Shown: in pieces, positions 48,046 to 64,000 of the stretch
Layout of the letters: every line of letters begins with the position of its first letter
Position numbering within the stretch: the first letter of the stretch is position 1
Assembly: GCA_029706075.1 (NCBI GenBank)
Contig: JAINUG010000137.1
Span: 2,654,501 to 2,718,500 of the forward strand
Reading direction: 5' to 3'
Source: Aldrovandia affinis
Lineage: Eukaryota; Chordata; Actinopteri; Notacanthiformes; Halosauridae
DNA: 64,000 bases
Notes under the pieces: generated by a model
Told to the model about the DNA's origin: nothing
The model's input: the letters and a program-made list of their open reading frames with translations, nothing else
Databases searched by the model: none
Position numbers and translations under genes: made by a program

Positions 48046-48605
48046 GGTTCAGTAACAACAAACCTGGAATATGATTTTCAGCCCTACCTTCATCCCCCCT
48101 TTCAGCTTGGAACTATTGGATTTCACTCCAATACCTAGCATTCCAATATCTGACAAGAAACATCCCTCCTGTAAATTAGCACTCCCCTTTCTCCACCAAA
48201 CCCTGCCATGACACGCAACTGTGGGATCAGAATGTCACGGAAGTACCAGTGTACTTTCTGGAATTATAAACACTAGACGAAAAAAAAAAAAAAAGCAACC
48301 ATGAACAAGTAGCCAAACATACCGAGTGGGTTTTTTTCTGTTTGTTTATGGTCAAAGAGGAACAAAGTGAGAAGCCTTGGAGCTTAGACAACGTTTTTCT
48401 TTTTCAATTTTTTGAGCTTTTGTCTTCGTTTTTCGGTTGTTTCTCTAAACTGTAGTTTCAGTGCAATGCGTGGAACGATAAACGGGTCCCATGGGTTTTT
48501 TTTTTTTTTTTTCATTTGTTTTTTCTTTTTCCTTTACTTATTTTTTTTTCTTTTTTTTTTTTTACACATTTTTCAATTTTTGGAAGCAGGGCTGTGTTTT
48601 TTTTT
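46740..48605 (-). other. CAND1: probable CAND1 3' UTR
   Basis: The - strand after the CAND1 stop has no other gene for 1.8 kb. An aataaa on the - strand lies at 46763-46758, with another near 48004. The stretch includes poly-A (48013-48041) and poly-T runs (48498-48512, 48540-48563), read as T and A runs in the transcript. The true end is not proven. Confidence 0.4.
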
Positions 48606-62287
<13,682 letters not shown>

Positions 62288-63560
62288 CTGTGACGGGGGA
62301 CGTTAGAGACACTACCTCACCTCACCGATTCATACATCTGTCGGCTCTGTATTCTTTTTTATTTATTCTTCGCTATTCTTTTTTTTTTTTTCTATACCCT
62401 CATTTATTTTTCTCCCCCAATCCGCCGCCTGTCCCTCCGTTTATCTCCACCTCTTCACCCAACGCCTTTTCCTGCTCCTCGATGGACGAGTGTCACCCTC
62501 CCCCTCCCCGGAGGCGGAAGCTGAAACATTCCTAATTAACGTGTCTTATGAACATTAATGAGGGGCATGACCAGTACCATAATGTGTCAATGGATGTCCT
62601 GAACTGTAACATAGCAACGGAAACCCCTGTTACCAGCCAGAACCCACCTGTCCTCAACAAGTAAAGAGCACTTAATGAACGCAGGAGTTGACCATGACCA
62701 GGAGCTGACCCGGTCTATAATATCTGTGGTTATACGCCACCAAAGGACCAAATACAGTGTCTCACCAGAGGGAGGGGTAGACACACTAACCAGCCTGATT
62801 CCAGATGCAGGGCATGCACCGCTGCAATCGAGACTGCGATACACCGGCTAACATCCGGCGACCTCATTTTACAACCCATCGTCTCACTCCCCCCTCTTGT
62901 CCATTTTGTGTCCAAATAGAAAACACTGACCCCCACATGGAGAAACATGGTAAGACTCTGAATTTCATTTCAGCTTGTGAACAGGAGCGAGTCTCCAGGG
63001 GACATGGTGTCCTTTATGTTTTACTCACTCAAGGACGTTTATTGTTGATCGACGTGCACGCATAAGCGCTAAAGACGTTCTTGGCGTAGGTTCTTGGCGT
63101 AGGTGCAAGGCGACGATGTGCAGCCGTCGTTATAGCGCTCTGTGCGGGTGGGAAAAGGGCCGTGTGTTGTGAACGCCGGGCGTGAGGCTGACGGAGGCTC
63201 TCTCTCTCTGCACTGCACAGCCCAAGCAGCCTGGGGATGCTCCACAAGAAGGCGTGCAGATGGCAGCATGAATTATTGAAGGGGACGGAGAACTGAGAGC
63301 ACCGTGATTTACTGAGGAAAGAGAGTCACACTGACTCACAGAGTGACCAAACACAGGACTGACACGCCACCATTTCAAAAGGGCTGGGTAAGCAGGGATT
63401 TGTGCCCTCTCCTCTCCTCTCCTTCTCCACTCACTCACTGACTCCCCTCTCCTTCTCAATCAATCAATCAATCAATCTATATTTTTGTATCACGCCATTT
63501 ACAAACAGGTTGTCACACACGCACTCACTGGCATTTTCCAGAGGGAATCAAAAAACCAGA
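62288..63560. other. CAND1 intron sequence, no exon seen
   Basis: The upstream CAND1 exon should carry an acidic DDEDED stretch, and no such coding is visible on the - strand. A (caat)n run lies at 63456-63477. Confidence 0.5.
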
Positions 63561-63838
63561 AAACCATTGGTTTTCCTTCTCTCCCTCTCTCCCCTCTCCT
63601 CTCTCACTCACTCACTGTCTCACTCCTCTCCCTCACTCCTCTCCCTCACTCACTCACTCACTCACTCACTCCCCACTCACTCTCCCCTCTCACTCTCCTC
63701 TCTCACTCTCCCCACTCACTCTCCCCACTCACTCACCCTCTCCCTCTCTCACTCTCTCTCCCTCCCTCTCCCCTCTCACTCTCCCCTTCCTCTCCCCACT
63801 CCTCTCCCCTCTCTCCTCTCCCTCACTCTCCTGGCACT
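63561..63838. repeat. CT-rich (CTCA/CTCTCC) low-complexity tract
   Basis: About 280 bases made of ctctcc, ctcact and cactcactc units. In the CAND1 transcript it is purine-rich. Confidence 0.9.
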
Positions 63839-64000
63839 CTCTCTTCAGAAGCGCACGCCTCACAAAAGAGGAAACTGTGACACTGTTCTCTTCACCCACA
63901 GCAGGCCAGAGGCAGCTCGGGGGGGAGAGCACGGTGGCGATATATCTCATGTGAACGCACATTGTTCATCAGACAGGCGGTGGGAGGGCAAGGCCTTTCG

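Noticed and set aside
62545..63560. upstream CAND1 exon
   Set aside because: No acidic-linker coding or matching HEAT sequence is visible on the - strand; the exon must lie beyond the window.

Overview
The window is nuclear DNA from a vertebrate, almost certainly a teleost fish. The evidence is split vertebrate-type genes with short conserved exons, a DANA-type V-SINE, several tRNA-headed SINE families sharing an L2-type LINE tail, Tc1 and hAT transposons, and very long CA/GT arrays. I cannot name the species.

Two genes are secure and point at each other. HAUS8 (augmin subunit 8) runs on the + strand in ten coding exons from 35245 to 42847. It has a compact promoter just upstream and a poly(A) signal at 42921. 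CAND1 (cullin exchange factor) runs on the - strand. Eight exons between 62287 and 48606 encode roughly residues 335 to 1230 of the family protein, so its first third lies beyond base 64000. Each gene has one splice junction whose phase does not close: HAUS8 exon 5/6, and CAND1 59216/57089. A weak two-exon candidate of unknown identity lies between the genes on the - strand (46358 to 45046).

Bases 1 to 35000 show no credible gene. They hold SINEs, LINE 3' ends, Tc1 pieces, a hAT element with a BED-finger remnant, simple repeats and unassigned sequence. HAUS8 is bracketed by about 650 bp direct repeats (33675-34321 and 44126-44945), and a SINE has entered only the right copy. HAUS8 introns carry two small hAT MITEs with exact 8-bp target duplications and several SINEs. 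CAND1 introns are largely tandem repeat: a 40-bp minisatellite, GA, AC and GT arrays, a SINE-derived minisatellite and a nearly complete Tc1 element.

The most striking structure is the CAND1 intron 59357-61994. The last bases of the upstream exon, with its 5' splice site, have been copied about eight times between CA-repeat blocks, giving a ladder of decoy donors. A second recurrent pattern is tandem amplification of a 29-bp unit from the tRNA-like head of one SINE family, at three separate loci. The two secure genes share no pathway; HAUS8 acts in spindle microtubule nucleation and CAND1 in recycling cullin-RING ubiquitin ligases.
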